DNA of 19,987 nucleotides, from contig CAILKC010000894.1 of NCBI GenBank assembly GCA_903834675.1, positions 1 to 19,987 on the forward strand. The letters are read 5' to 3'. Position numbers and translations under genes: made by a program. Positions 7,283-15,500 of the stretch are shown here, in pieces. How positions within the stretch are numbered: position 1 is the first letter of the stretch; each line of letters starts with the position of its first letter. The notes beneath the pieces were generated by a model, which did no database searches, was not told the origin of the DNA, and saw only the letters and a list, made by a program, of their open reading frames with translations. The DNA is from an uncultured Victivallales bacterium. GTDB taxonomy: Bacteria > Verrucomicrobiota > Lentisphaeria > Oligosphaerales > JAFGRS01.

Positions 7283-8143
7283 GTGTACTACGAGCCCTAC
7301 AACGCCAGCCAGCTCCATCTCGCCTATTGCCACCGCGTCCACTTCCGCTTCCAGACACACTGCCGTCTGCCGCAGTCCTACCTCGAAGGGTTGCGCCAGG
7401 ACGAGTTTCAGGCGTCTCTCGATGCCTACGGCATCCGCCTGCTCGACGTGGCCAGCGACGAGGTCGACCTGGTCTGCCAGGTGAGCCTGCGGCCGGCGGA
7501 GAGCGTCTCCGGCTGTGCCAGCAAGTTCAAGGGGCGCCTGAGCAAGTGGCTGCGCACGGCCCAAGGCCTGGACGCTCCCACGAAGTTGCTTGCGACGGGC
7601 TACCTTGCCTGCACCGTTGGCGACCCCACCCGCAAGGACATCGAGGGCTACATCGGCCGTCAGGGCGAGCACCACGGCTACAGCCAGCGGCCCTTGCCTC
7701 CGGTATTGGTTGAGGAGTACCCTCTGCCTGCAGCCGCGGCGGTGCGGCTCGACGCGGCGCACAACCTCAGCCTGCTGCGTTACCACCTGGTGTTTGGGAC
7801 GATGTGCCGCCGGGGGGTGTTCACCCAGGCGGAAGCCGCCGGGGTGGTTGCGGCGTGGCGGGGCGTGCAGGCGAAGGAGCAATTCGCGCTGCTGAAGGTA
7901 TCCGTAGTGCCGGACCACGTGCATATGGCGGTGCGGGTGCATCCCGCCGTGGCGCCGTTGGCTTTGGCCGAGAGGTTGATGAATGTCGCGCAGGAGGTGA
8001 TGTTTGAGCAGTTCCCCGAGGTGGTGATACGCTACTCCGCCAACCGGCTGTGGGAGAACGGGGCCTATGTGGGCAGCTTCGGGGAGTTGAGTTCAAGGGC
8101 GGTTCGAGCCGCCCTCGCGCAGTGGCGCGGCCAGGGCGCGTAA
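7283..8143 (+). CDS. Two-domain HUH/Y1 transposase (IS200/RAYT-like)
   Basis: The 286-residue protein consists of two tandem, divergent Y1-transposase (IS200-like) domains, at about residues 7-133 and 157-286. The C-terminal domain has the HUH motif PDHVHMAV with His212 and His214. The N-terminal domain has DEVDLV at the same place (residues 59-64), so both His are lost. The N-terminal domain keeps the canonical KGRLS segment (83-87) and the tyrosine helix DIEGYIGRQ with Tyr123. The equivalent C-terminal position is Ala277 (VRAALAQW). In IS608 TnpA the active site is built from the HUH of one subunit and the Tyr of the other, so this fusion could retain one composite site. GTG 7283 is chosen because AGGGGG (7271-7276) lies 6 nt upstream; in-frame ATGs at 7262 and 7268 lack such a site. 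The gene is flanked by REP-like palindromes. Family identity is firm; activity is unknown. Confidence 0.85.
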   Translation: MYYEPYNASQLHLAYCHRVHFRFQTHCRLPQSYLEGLRQDEFQASLDAYGIRLLDVASDEVDLVCQVSLRPAESVSGCASKFKGRLSKWLRTAQGLDAPTKLLATGYLACTVGDPTRKDIEGYIGRQGEHHGYSQRPLPPVLVEEYPLPAAAAVRLDAAHNLSLLRYHLVFGTMCRRGVFTQAEAAGVVAAWRGVQAKEQFALLKVSVVPDHVHMAVRVHPAVAPLALAERLMNVAQEVMFEQFPEVVIRYSANRLWENGAYVGSFGELSSRAVRAALAQWRGQGA

Positions 8144-8152
8144 GCCCGGCTT

Positions 8153-8171
8153 CCAGGGGACGAGCCCCTGG
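8153..8171 (+). repeat. REP-like palindrome downstream of the transposase
   Basis: CCAGGGG (8153-8159) and CCCCTGG (8165-8171) form a perfect 7-bp stem with a 5-nt loop, 9 nt after the transposase stop. The stem is the same as that of upstream unit 1, and the following GCAGGGA resembles the GCAAGAGG that follows the upstream units. The transposase gene is thus bracketed by copies of one palindrome. It may also act as a weak transcription barrier, but no T-tract follows. Confidence 0.75.
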
Positions 8172-8227
8172 CAGGGACTGGCTGACGATCACCAGCCTTC
8201 TTCAGGGCCGACCGCAGGGGGTGAATT

Positions 8228-8866
8228 GTGAGAATAGAACGCTCCCTATCGCTGCGCCTGATCGGGTTGTTTCTCCTGCTCGCGGCGATCGGCCCTGCAT
8301 TGACAGGAGAGCCGCAGGAGGTAGGTCGTACCTACAACCAGGCCCAATCCCTGCAATGGCTTGATGATGCGAGGTTTGCCGTCGGCCGCTGGGACGGCTC
8401 CATCAGCGTGTTCCGGCGCCCCATCAGCCAGGATGAACCCGGCCCCGTGATGGTCCAGGTGATGACCACACCCTCGAAACGGGGTGTCGAGATGGTAGAC
8501 GTGTTGCCATCGGGGCACCTCGTCTCCTCCAACACGGAAGGCAGTCTGGCAGTCTGGACCCGCAGGGGGGTGTCGTTTCTCGCAACCCATATCGTAAGGT
8601 ATGACGCCGCCGCCGGATCGTTCAACAGCGGCTGCGTGGTCCGGACCGGCGAACGCCAGTGGTACGTGTCGGGCCATTCGAACGGCTGGGTGATTCGCTG
8701 GCGGATCTCAAAGTTCGGCTCGATGGTCCCCGAGACGAGGTTCGATGTGCGCTCGCCGGATCCCATCCAGTGGCGGGCCAGCACGTCGATGTTGGCCCTG
8801 GCCGATCACGATATCCGGATCTTCCTACCTGTAATCGAGCCTTATTCCCATGACCTCTCCCCGTGA
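8228..8866 (+). CDS. Short exported WD40-like repeat protein, possibly truncated
   Basis: The 212-residue product starts with a signal sequence (basic RIERSLSLR, then LIGLFLLLAAIGPALTG). Four WD40-like units follow at residues 41-63, 89-111, 136-159 and 178-199. Each has a hydrophobic strand, a turn (WDGSISVFRR, TEGSLAVWTRR, SNGWVIRWRI, DHDIRIF) and a W/F near its end. The start is GTG with AGGGGG (8216-8221) 6 nt upstream. WD40 propellers usually have seven blades, so four units suggest a truncated or unusually small protein. I found no continuation in another frame after the stop. Its role is unknown; such propellers are usually protein-binding scaffolds. It stands alone between the transposase and the convergent tgt. 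Confidence 0.7.
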   Translation: MRIERSLSLRLIGLFLLLAAIGPALTGEPQEVGRTYNQAQSLQWLDDARFAVGRWDGSISVFRRPISQDEPGPVMVQVMTTPSKRGVEMVDVLPSGHLVSSNTEGSLAVWTRRGVSFLATHIVRYDAAAGSFNSGCVVRTGERQWYVSGHSNGWVIRWRISKFGSMVPETRFDVRSPDPIQWRASTSMLALADHDIRIFLPVIEPYSHDLSP

Positions 8867-9111
8867 TTCCGGGGAGATCTTCCGGAGCTGCGAGCGGCCC
8901 CCTCAAACGGTACCCGTACCGCCGCCCGTGCTGGGTAGCGCGTCTCCGTAAACGGTATTCATCAGGTCGAAAAAAAACGTATTGGCCGAGGCGCGGCCAC
9001 GCTTGACAAGGAAGAACTCGCGATTAGTGTATGGGCTTCCTGAGAATTGCGTTCTTGGCAAGGGGTGTAACCGACCGCAAAATAGTCTGACAATTTAGCG
9101 TTTTTCGTTTT
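8867..9111. other. Intergenic region without a clear gene
   Basis: This is the stretch between two convergent genes. A short inverted repeat, CTCCCC/GGGGAG (8857-8862/8871-8876), spans the end of the WD40-like gene but has no T-tract. A perfect TTGACA lies at 9003-9008, with only poor -10 candidates (TAGTGT at 9025-9030). The segment 8966-9110 is notably more AT-rich than the flanking genes. No tRNA or known RNA was recognised. Confidence 0.5.
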
Positions 9112-9175
9112 GACCCCGGCAGGTCCTCCTCCCCCTCCCTCCTCTCTTCCCTATCCTGCCGGGGTCTTTTCTTTT
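9112..9175 (+). terminator. Rho-independent terminator reading + strand
   Basis: A perfect 12-bp inverted repeat, GACCCCGGCAGG (9112-9123) and CCTGCCGGGGTC (9155-9166), is followed on the + strand by TTTTCTTTTT (9167-9176). The 31-nt loop is almost entirely pyrimidine. The T-tract is on the right side for + strand transcripts such as the WD40-like gene. On the - strand an A-rich stretch follows the stem, so it is not a normal terminator for tgt. The right arm and T-tract lie inside the last codons of tgt. Confidence 0.75.
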
Positions 9176-10284
9176 TCGCATTGGGGGACGCGGCGGAGGA
9201 AGTCTTCCGCGAATGCTGCGAAGGTCCCCACCTCGAGATGGCCGCGGATACGGCGCATCAGCTCGATGTAGGTGTGGAGGTTATGCACGGTCATGAGGCG
9301 GCTGCCGAGGATTTCGTTGACATTGAGCAGGTGGCGGATGTAGGCCTTGCTGAAGTGGCGGCAGGCATAGCATTCGCAGGTTGGATCGATGGGGGTGAAG
9401 TCATTCTTGTAGCGGCCGGCCTTGACCGGGATGGTTCCCGTCAGGGTGAAGGCGCTGCCGTTGCGGCCCACTCGCGTCGGCAGAACACAGTCGAACATAT
9501 CGATACCGCGGGCCACCCCGAGCACCAGCTGTCGCGGCGTGCCGACGCCCATCAGATAGTGCGGTTTCGCGGGCGGCAGGAGCGGCGCCACCCAGTCCAG
9601 TACCTGCACCATCTCCGCTTCCGTTTCCCCGACACTGACCCCGCCCACGGCGATGCCATCGAAGTCCAGGGCGGCGATGGCGGCCACGGCCTGCTCGCGC
9701 AGGTCCTGGAATCCGGCGCCCTGAACGATGCCGAAGACGAGCTGTCCTGGCGCGCGTTCCTGTTCGCGGCAGAGGGCGGCCCAGCGCAAGGTCAGAGCGA
9801 GTGAGCGCTCGGCCTCAGGGTGGGTGCAGGGGTAAGGCGTACACTCGTCGAAGGCCATGCTGATGTCGGAGCCCAGCTGGCGCTGAATGGCCATGGCCTC
9901 CCGGGGTCCCAGAAACAGCGTCTTGCCGTCGACATGGGACTGGAATTCGACCCCATCGGGCCGCATTTTGCGCAGTTTGCTGAGACTGAAGACCTGATAA
10001 CCGCCGCTGTCGGTGAGGATGGCGCGGTTCCAGCCCATGAAGCGGTGCAGGCCGCCTGCCCCGGCGATGATGTCGACGCCTGGCCGGATGGTCAGGTGGT
10101 AGGTGTTGCCGAGGATGATCTCGGCGCCCAGATCCTCGAGCTCGCAGGGCGCCATGGCCTTGACCGTTGCCTGGGTGCCGACGGGCATAAATACCGGCGT
10201 CTGCACCACCCCGTGCGCGGTGCACAGTGTGCCGCGGCGGGCCAGAGTCTGCGCATCCGTTGCCAGCACGGTAAAGGGCTTCAT
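9151..10284 (-). CDS. tgt: Queuine tRNA-ribosyltransferase (tRNA-guanine transglycosylase)
   Basis: This 377-residue enzyme exchanges guanine-34 of tRNAs with GUN anticodons for preQ1 in the queuosine pathway. It has the usual bacterial length and is complete. Asp92 in TDSGGYQVFS is the first active-site Asp. Asp146 in FDEC contacts the base. Asp265 in DCVLPTR is the nucleophile (Asp280 in Zymomonas). The zinc site is Cys303, Cys305, Cys308 and His334. Val218 in GGVSVGE aligns with Zymomonas Val233, the residue typical of preQ1-using bacterial enzymes. No strong ribosome binding site precedes the ATG. The last codons lie within a + strand terminator hairpin. The gene follows an Hsp70-family gene by 122 nt, and an inverted-repeat element fills most of that gap. 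queA and yajC are not adjacent. Confidence 0.98.
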   Translation of the reverse strand: MKPFTVLATDAQTLARRGTLCTAHGVVQTPVFMPVGTQATVKAMAPCELEDLGAEIILGNTYHLTIRPGVDIIAGAGGLHRFMGWNRAILTDSGGYQVFSLSKLRKMRPDGVEFQSHVDGKTLFLGPREAMAIQRQLGSDISMAFDECTPYPCTHPEAERSLALTLRWAALCREQERAPGQLVFGIVQGAGFQDLREQAVAAIAALDFDGIAVGGVSVGETEAEMVQVLDWVAPLLPPAKPHYLMGVGTPRQLVLGVARGIDMFDCVLPTRVGRNGSAFTLTGTIPVKAGRYKNDFTPIDPTCECYACRHFSKAYIRHLLNVNEILGSRLMTVHNLHTYIELMRRIRGHLEVGTFAAFAEDFLRRVPQCEKEKTPAG

Positions 10285-10295
10285 GGAGCTATCTC

Positions 10296-10407
10296 AGAAG
10301 CTGTGAAGAAATCGGGGGCGGGGGCGGAATCGGAATCGGTATCGTGCCTGGCTGAACTCGGTAACGTGGCTTATGGACGGCGACACGGGCATTTCTTCAC
10401 AGCTTCT
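10296..10407. mobile_element. 112-bp element with 17-bp perfect terminal inverted repeats (MITE-like)
   Basis: AGAAGCTGTGAAGAAAT (10296-10312) is repeated as its exact reverse complement at 10391-10407. The 78-bp interior contains G-rich CGGGGGCGGGGGCGG and then three CGGAATC/CGGTATC-type hexamers, and no ORF of note. The right arm ends at the last base of the Hsp70 stop codon; the left arm ends 11 nt before the tgt start. No convincing target-site duplication is visible. It could be a non-autonomous mobile element, or a large structured leader or attenuator for tgt. Confidence 0.55.
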
Positions 10408-12248
10408 CAGCGGGCGCCGGGGTCGTTGCCGCGCAACTCGAATTCGAGTTTCCAGCTTTGCCCACCGCGCGCATCGTCGCACCAGAGTTGCAGGGTGCCG
10501 ATTTCGGTAAGCACGGCGCGCAGGCGGACCGGCACGAGGGTGCCGATGGGCGAGGTTCGACCTTCCTCAACCGGCAATTCGGCCACCAGTGACGGCAGTT
10601 CTTCGAGGTCATCTTGGCCCCACTCTGCGAGCACGTCGCCGACCGCGTCGGTTCGGCGCACGGTGCTGGAGAAGAAGCGGAACTCGGTGGGCTCGCCGAT
10701 GACCAGGCCGATCCCCTCGGCGCCAATCTCCACCGAGGAGCCCTCTTCCAGCCCGAAAGCCACGACGCAGAGCGCCTCCATCGGCGCCGCGAAGCCGGGC
10801 ACGGCCGGCATGGCCGAGTCGATACCGAGGTAGTAGGCCCGCGCGCTGCCGGCCTTGATGCGCACCCCGCCCTGCTGCTGCACGGTGGCATACCAGGCCG
10901 CGCCGCGCGCGACGGCCAGGTCGGGATCGCCCTGCGTCAGTAGATTCACCGCGCCATCCCGGCGCGCATTCCACTCCTGCAACACCTCGACGATGCGCGT
11001 CTGGAAGGCGGCAGACTTGGTGACGCCGCCGTTGAACAGCACGGCGGTAGGCAGCATCGCATTGCCGGCGGCATCTCGGAAGCTGTGCCGGTCGACGAAG
11101 GCGGCGAGGTGGCGGGTCAGGGCCGGGTCGGCGGCATACTCCAGACCGAAGGCGCGCAAGCCGACCTTCCGGCGCTCGGCGGGCTTCTCGGTGATGCTGC
11201 AACGGGGGAAGAAGCCATCCAGCAGCAAATCCCGCATTTCATCGGGGGTGACCTCGGTCTTGAGCGTGCCAGCGATGACGCCGCTACCGCGGCCAAGCAG
11301 GGTGAGGGGCTGCGGTTCGTTGGAGCCTTCGCCCAGGCGCTCCTTGGCAGCCCGGCAGGCGTGGGTGAGCGCGGCAAGCTGGTAGGCGTCGAGGACGATG
11401 CCCTTCTCGCGTTTGATCTTAGCCGCCATGCCATAGGCGAGGGTAAGGTCCATGTTGTCGCCGCCCAGGAGCGTATGCTCGCCGACGGCAATCCGTTGCA
11501 GTTGGAGTTCGCCTTCCTGGTCGGAGACCGCGATGAGGCTGAGGTCGGTGGTGCCGCCACCGATGTCGCAGACCAGCACGACGTCGCCATCGCCGACCTG
11601 CTGGCGCCAGGCTTCGCCATGCTGTTCGAGCCAGGCGTAGAACGCCGCCTGGGGCTCTTCGAGCAGACGGACGGTGAGACCCGCCGCCACGGCGGCCTCG
11701 ACCGTGAGTTCCCGGGCCACGGCGTCAAACGAGGCGGGCACCGTCAGCAGCACGGTCTGGACCTCGAGTCGGAGGCTGGCGTCGCCCTTGGCCATGAGGT
11801 GGTTCCAGGCGTCGCGCAGATGCTCCAGGTAGAGCCTCGAGGCGCTGACGGGGCTGATCCGCCGCGGCGCTTCCGTGCGGCTGAAGGGCAGGCACTCGCT
11901 GCGCCGGTCGATGCCGTCGTAGCACAGCCATGACTTGGCGGAGGAGACGACTTTGCCAGGCTGGAGGGCAGCCTGGTCGCGGGCGAAGGCGCCAACCGCC
12001 AGGTCGGGGGCCTTGCGCTTGTGCCAAGGCAGGCGCAGGGTGTCGGGCACCACGTCGCCAGGCGCCGGCAGGTAGGCGAAGCTCGGCAGCAGCGGCAGTG
12101 CCGCCACCTCGCCGACCGCCACCAGTTGTGGGATCTGGAAGACCTGGGCCCGGCGCTGCCTCGGCTCCTCTGACAGGTCGACATAGGCTAGGGCCGTATT
12201 GGTGGTCCCCAGGTCGATGCCGACGATGTAGCGCGCTTCCTGGTCCAT
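10407..12248 (-). CDS. Hsp70 family protein (DnaK-like, short C-terminal region)
   Basis: This is a 613-residue actin-fold ATPase chaperone homologue. The phosphate-1 motif is GIDLGTTNTALAYVD (residues 10-24). A TVPASFD segment (169-175) and LLEEPQAAFYAW (195-206) follow. The phosphate-2 motif is VCDIGGGTTDLSLI (226-239), with GGDNMD at 262-267. The adenosine motif is LFNGGVTKS (404-412). The substrate-binding part (about 430-613) is beta-rich and differs from DnaK, and there is no EEVD-like tail. This matches the bacterial Hsp70-family proteins that are not housekeeping DnaK. No dnaJ or grpE lies in the window, and no DUF2760 or DUF3731 partner. The start ATG has GGAG about 8 nt upstream and a good promoter further up. 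A client-specific chaperone role is inferred. Confidence 0.93.
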   Translation of the reverse strand: MDQEARYIVGIDLGTTNTALAYVDLSEEPRQRRAQVFQIPQLVAVGEVAALPLLPSFAYLPAPGDVVPDTLRLPWHKRKAPDLAVGAFARDQAALQPGKVVSSAKSWLCYDGIDRRSECLPFSRTEAPRRISPVSASRLYLEHLRDAWNHLMAKGDASLRLEVQTVLLTVPASFDAVARELTVEAAVAAGLTVRLLEEPQAAFYAWLEQHGEAWRQQVGDGDVVLVCDIGGGTTDLSLIAVSDQEGELQLQRIAVGEHTLLGGDNMDLTLAYGMAAKIKREKGIVLDAYQLAALTHACRAAKERLGEGSNEPQPLTLLGRGSGVIAGTLKTEVTPDEMRDLLLDGFFPRCSITEKPAERRKVGLRAFGLEYAADPALTRHLAAFVDRHSFRDAAGNAMLPTAVLFNGGVTKSAAFQTRIVEVLQEWNARRDGAVNLLTQGDPDLAVARGAAWYATVQQQGGVRIKAGSARAYYLGIDSAMPAVPGFAAPMEALCVVAFGLEEGSSVEIGAEGIGLVIGEPTEFRFFSSTVRRTDAVGDVLAEWGQDDLEELPSLVAELPVEEGRTSPIGTLVPVRLRAVLTEIGTLQLWCDDARGGQSWKLEFELRGNDPGAR

Positions 12249-12325
12249 GAATCGCTCCGCTAAGAACCGCCTGGACGCGGCGCCGTGACTCGTGGCGCAG
12301 GCCCCAGTGTGGGTGGCGGTCGCGT

Positions 12326-12353
12326 ACTATACCGCCAGGGGAGTTGCCGCCAA
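12326..12353 (-). promoter_or_regulatory. Sigma70-type promoter for the Hsp70-family gene
   Basis: Reading the - strand, TTGGCG (12353-12348; 4 of 6 matches to TTGACA) is followed after 16 nt by TATAGT (12331-12326; 5 of 6 matches to TATAAT). It lies about 77 nt upstream of the ATG at 12248. This is the best promoter match in the 294-nt divergent gap. Confidence 0.5.
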
Positions 12354-12424
12354 GCCAGGCCCACCTTCGCGGCACAGGGCCTCAAGAAACCACCGTCGAG
12401 CAGTAAGAAGAGCGTTGCATGGCG

Positions 12425-12453
12425 TTGCGAATCAAGGGGAGTCCGCGCATAGT
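12425..12453 (+). promoter_or_regulatory. Weak candidate promoter for the giant exported protein
   Basis: TTGCGA (12425-12430) and CATAGT (12448-12453) are separated by 17 nt, each with 4 of 6 consensus matches, about 90 nt before the start at 12543. The rest of the 12249-12542 gap shows nothing else convincing. Confidence 0.25.
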
Positions 12454-12542
12454 AGCCTATTGAAGAACCGCCGGTGTTGGCGAGCCCAAGCCTGAGTTCC
12501 ACCGCGATGGCACGGGCTCACCATGGAAGAAGGGGGTGCCTG

Positions 12543-15500
12543 ATGCTGCCGCCGCTAACCCGCCCCGCGAAAGCGACCGCCTGTGCTACGCCCGTCAGGA
12601 CCGCTGGCTGCCGACTCATGAGGGTACAGCTCGTCTTGCTGGCCTGCCTCGGTTGGCAGTGCCTGAGCCGTGCGGCGGAGGTCTGGACCCAGACCACTGA
12701 CGCGGATTTTGGGGCCGGGACCAGGACCTGCATCACGATCGCCGGCAGCGGCGCCGAGGCGGCCCTGACCCTGGCCTCGGCGCCCTTCGCCTGGAAGCGG
12801 CACGTCACGGTGACCAACCCCACGGCGGCGGGCCTCACCGACATCCCGGTGCGAGTCGCCCTCAGCGCTGCCAACTTCGACTTCAGCCGCACCCGCGGCG
12901 ACGGCGCCGACGTGCGCTTCTTGGACGGCGATGAGGTCACTCCGCTGGCCTTCTGGATCGAGTCCTGGGACAGTACGGCGAGCCCGGCGGTGGTCTGGGT
13001 AAAGCTGCCCGCCCTGGCGGCCAGCGCCAGCCGGACGATCTATCTGTACTACGGCAGCGCCGCCGCCGAGGCGGCCTCCAGCGGCGCGGACACCTTCCCG
13101 CGCTTCGATGATTTCGACTCTCTGAGCGCCTGGTCGCAGAGCGGCAGCGGGGTCTCGGTGGCAGGCAGCGTGGTGACGCTGGATTCCGGCGCCAATCCGA
13201 CGATCTCCACCACGCTGACTGTCCCCGCCCCGTTTACGGTGGAGGTGAAGTACCAGCAACCCTCTTCATTCCGCAACCGGCTCTATCTGACCAAGCCCGC
13301 TACAGGCTCGCCGACCGGTTACGACTACGGCATCTTCGAGTCGCTCTTCTGGAGCGGGTTCAGCGGCGTCACCCTGATCCCGAACACCTGGTATGTGGTG
13401 CGTTGGGACAACACCTTGACGAACTACACCTGGCGTCTCCTGGCCATGAACGGCAGCGAGGTCTTCTCCCGTTCGCACGGGTCTGCCATCGCCGGCCTGA
13501 ACACCCTGAACTTTGCCGGTACGGACCGGAGCGACAGCGACTTCAAGCTGGACTGGATGCGGGTCCGGCCCTATGCCGCGAGCGAGCCCACGGCGGCGGT
13601 CGGGGCTGAGGCCAGCGCTGCGGCACGGGTCCTGTTTTCCACCGTCGGTAGCTTCGTCTCGCCGGCCTTCGACACCGGTATGTACGCTCGCCTGGCCTTG
13701 GCCTGGGAGGCCGACACCCCCGCCGGCACGGCCGTGCGTTTCCAGGTACGCACCGCGGCCACGCAAGCCGGCCTGGCGAGCGCTGCGTGGCGTGGCCCGA
13801 CGGGTCCCGACGACTGGCTTACGGTGTCCGGGAGTACGATCGACCTGGCGGGCTCATCGGCGCGCTGGGTGCAGGTCAAAGCCGTCCTTACCGCGCCGAC
13901 TACCGAGGTCTCGGCAAACCTGAACAGCGTGACCCTGACGTACGGCCCCGGCGACGTGGTCATCTCGGCCAATGCCACCTGGCCAGAAGGGGACTACGCG
14001 CTCGACACTCTGATCGTCACCAACGGCGCCACCCTGGCCCTCGGCGGCGGCTCGACCCTGACCGCGACCGGGACGATCTCGCTGACGGGCAACTCCACCT
14101 TGCTGTTGCAGGGGAAGAACACCACCGGTCAGGCGGACGGCGCCTGGGCCGGAACGGGGGGCGCCATCCATACCGCGAACCTGGTGATTGAGGGGGGGTC
14201 GAGTCTGTCGGCGAACGGCCAGGGCTACGCGCAGGAGAGGGGTCCCGGCGCGGGGTTTGAAGGGTGGTACTGCGGCGGCGGCGCCTCCCATGCCGGCGCC
14301 GGGACGGGCACCGTGGCGGGGACGACGATCTACGGTTCGGCCATCGTGCCCGTGGATCTCGGCTCGGGCGGCGGGCGCCAGTACGATACACCGGGCGGGA
14401 CGGGGGGCGGCGCCATCCGTCTGGCGGTGAGCGGGACCTTGACCCTGAACGGGCGGGTGACCGCAGAGGGCACGGACATGGCAGGCAACGGCGGCGGCGG
14501 CGCCGGTGGGTCCATCTACGCGACTCTCGGCACGCTGGCCGGGTCCGGCTCGTTCTGTGCGGACGGCGGCAATCAGGGGAGCGGGCGCAGCGCGGCGGGC
14601 GGCGGCGGCCGAATTGCCGTCTACTACTCGACCGATGGCGGCTATACGGGCTTCGCGACGTCCACGGCATTTGGCGGCACCACCCCCGGCGCTCGGGCCG
14701 GAGAAGGCACCGTCGGGTTCTTCCAGGCGCCGGACCTGGCCAACCCGACGACCGACCCCAATCGCGTGCTGTACGTATTCCACACCTTCCGCTATGAACA
14801 GGAGAACTCCACGCTGGTTTTCGGCGGCGTCACGGTGGGCTCGGCGGCGGCCAATGGAGCGACGCTGAAGCTTGCGGGCGGCGCCACGGTGACGGTGAGC
14901 GGGACGGTAGCGATCACGGGCAACTCGACGATCCAGATTCAGGGGAAGGACACCACCGGTCAGGTGAACGGCGCCTGGGCCGGAACGGGGGGCGCCATCC
15001 ATACCGCGAACCTGGTGGTTGAGGCGGGATCGAGTCTGTCGGCGAACGGCCAGGGCTACGCGCAGGAGAGGGGTCCCGGCGCGGGGTTTGAAGGGTGGTA
15101 CTGCGGCGGCGGCGCCTCTCATGCCGGCGCCGGGACGGGCACCGTGGCGGGGACGACGATCTACGGTTCGGCCATCGCGCCGGTGGATCTCGGCTCGGGC
15201 GGCGGGCACCTGTACGAGCCACCGGGCGGGACGGGGGGCGGCGCCATCCGTCTGGCAGTCAGCGGGACCTTGACCCTGAATGGGCGGGTGACCGCAAAGG
15301 GCACGGACATGGCAGGCAACGGCGGCGGCGGCGCCGGTGGGTCCATCTACGCGACCCTCGGCACGCTGGCCGGGTCCGGCTCGTTCTGTGCGGACGGCGG
15401 CAACCAGGGGGGTGACCGCAGCGCGGCGGGCGGCGGCGGCCGAATTGCCGTCTACTACTCGAGCGCCAGCGGCTATACGGGCTTCGCGACGTCCACGGCA

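Noticed and set aside
7127..7942. A 271-codon - strand frame across the repeat array and transposase
   Set aside because: It is antisense to the Y1 domains, and its end merely reads through the palindromic repeats.
8222..8236. AATTGTGAG resembling half of a lac operator
   Set aside because: Only 9 bases match, there is no symmetric second half, and it overlaps the GTG start codon; it is coincidental.
12260..12502. An 80-codon - strand frame upstream of the Hsp70 gene
   Set aside because: No ribosome binding site or recognisable sequence was found, and it overlaps the predicted Hsp70 promoter.
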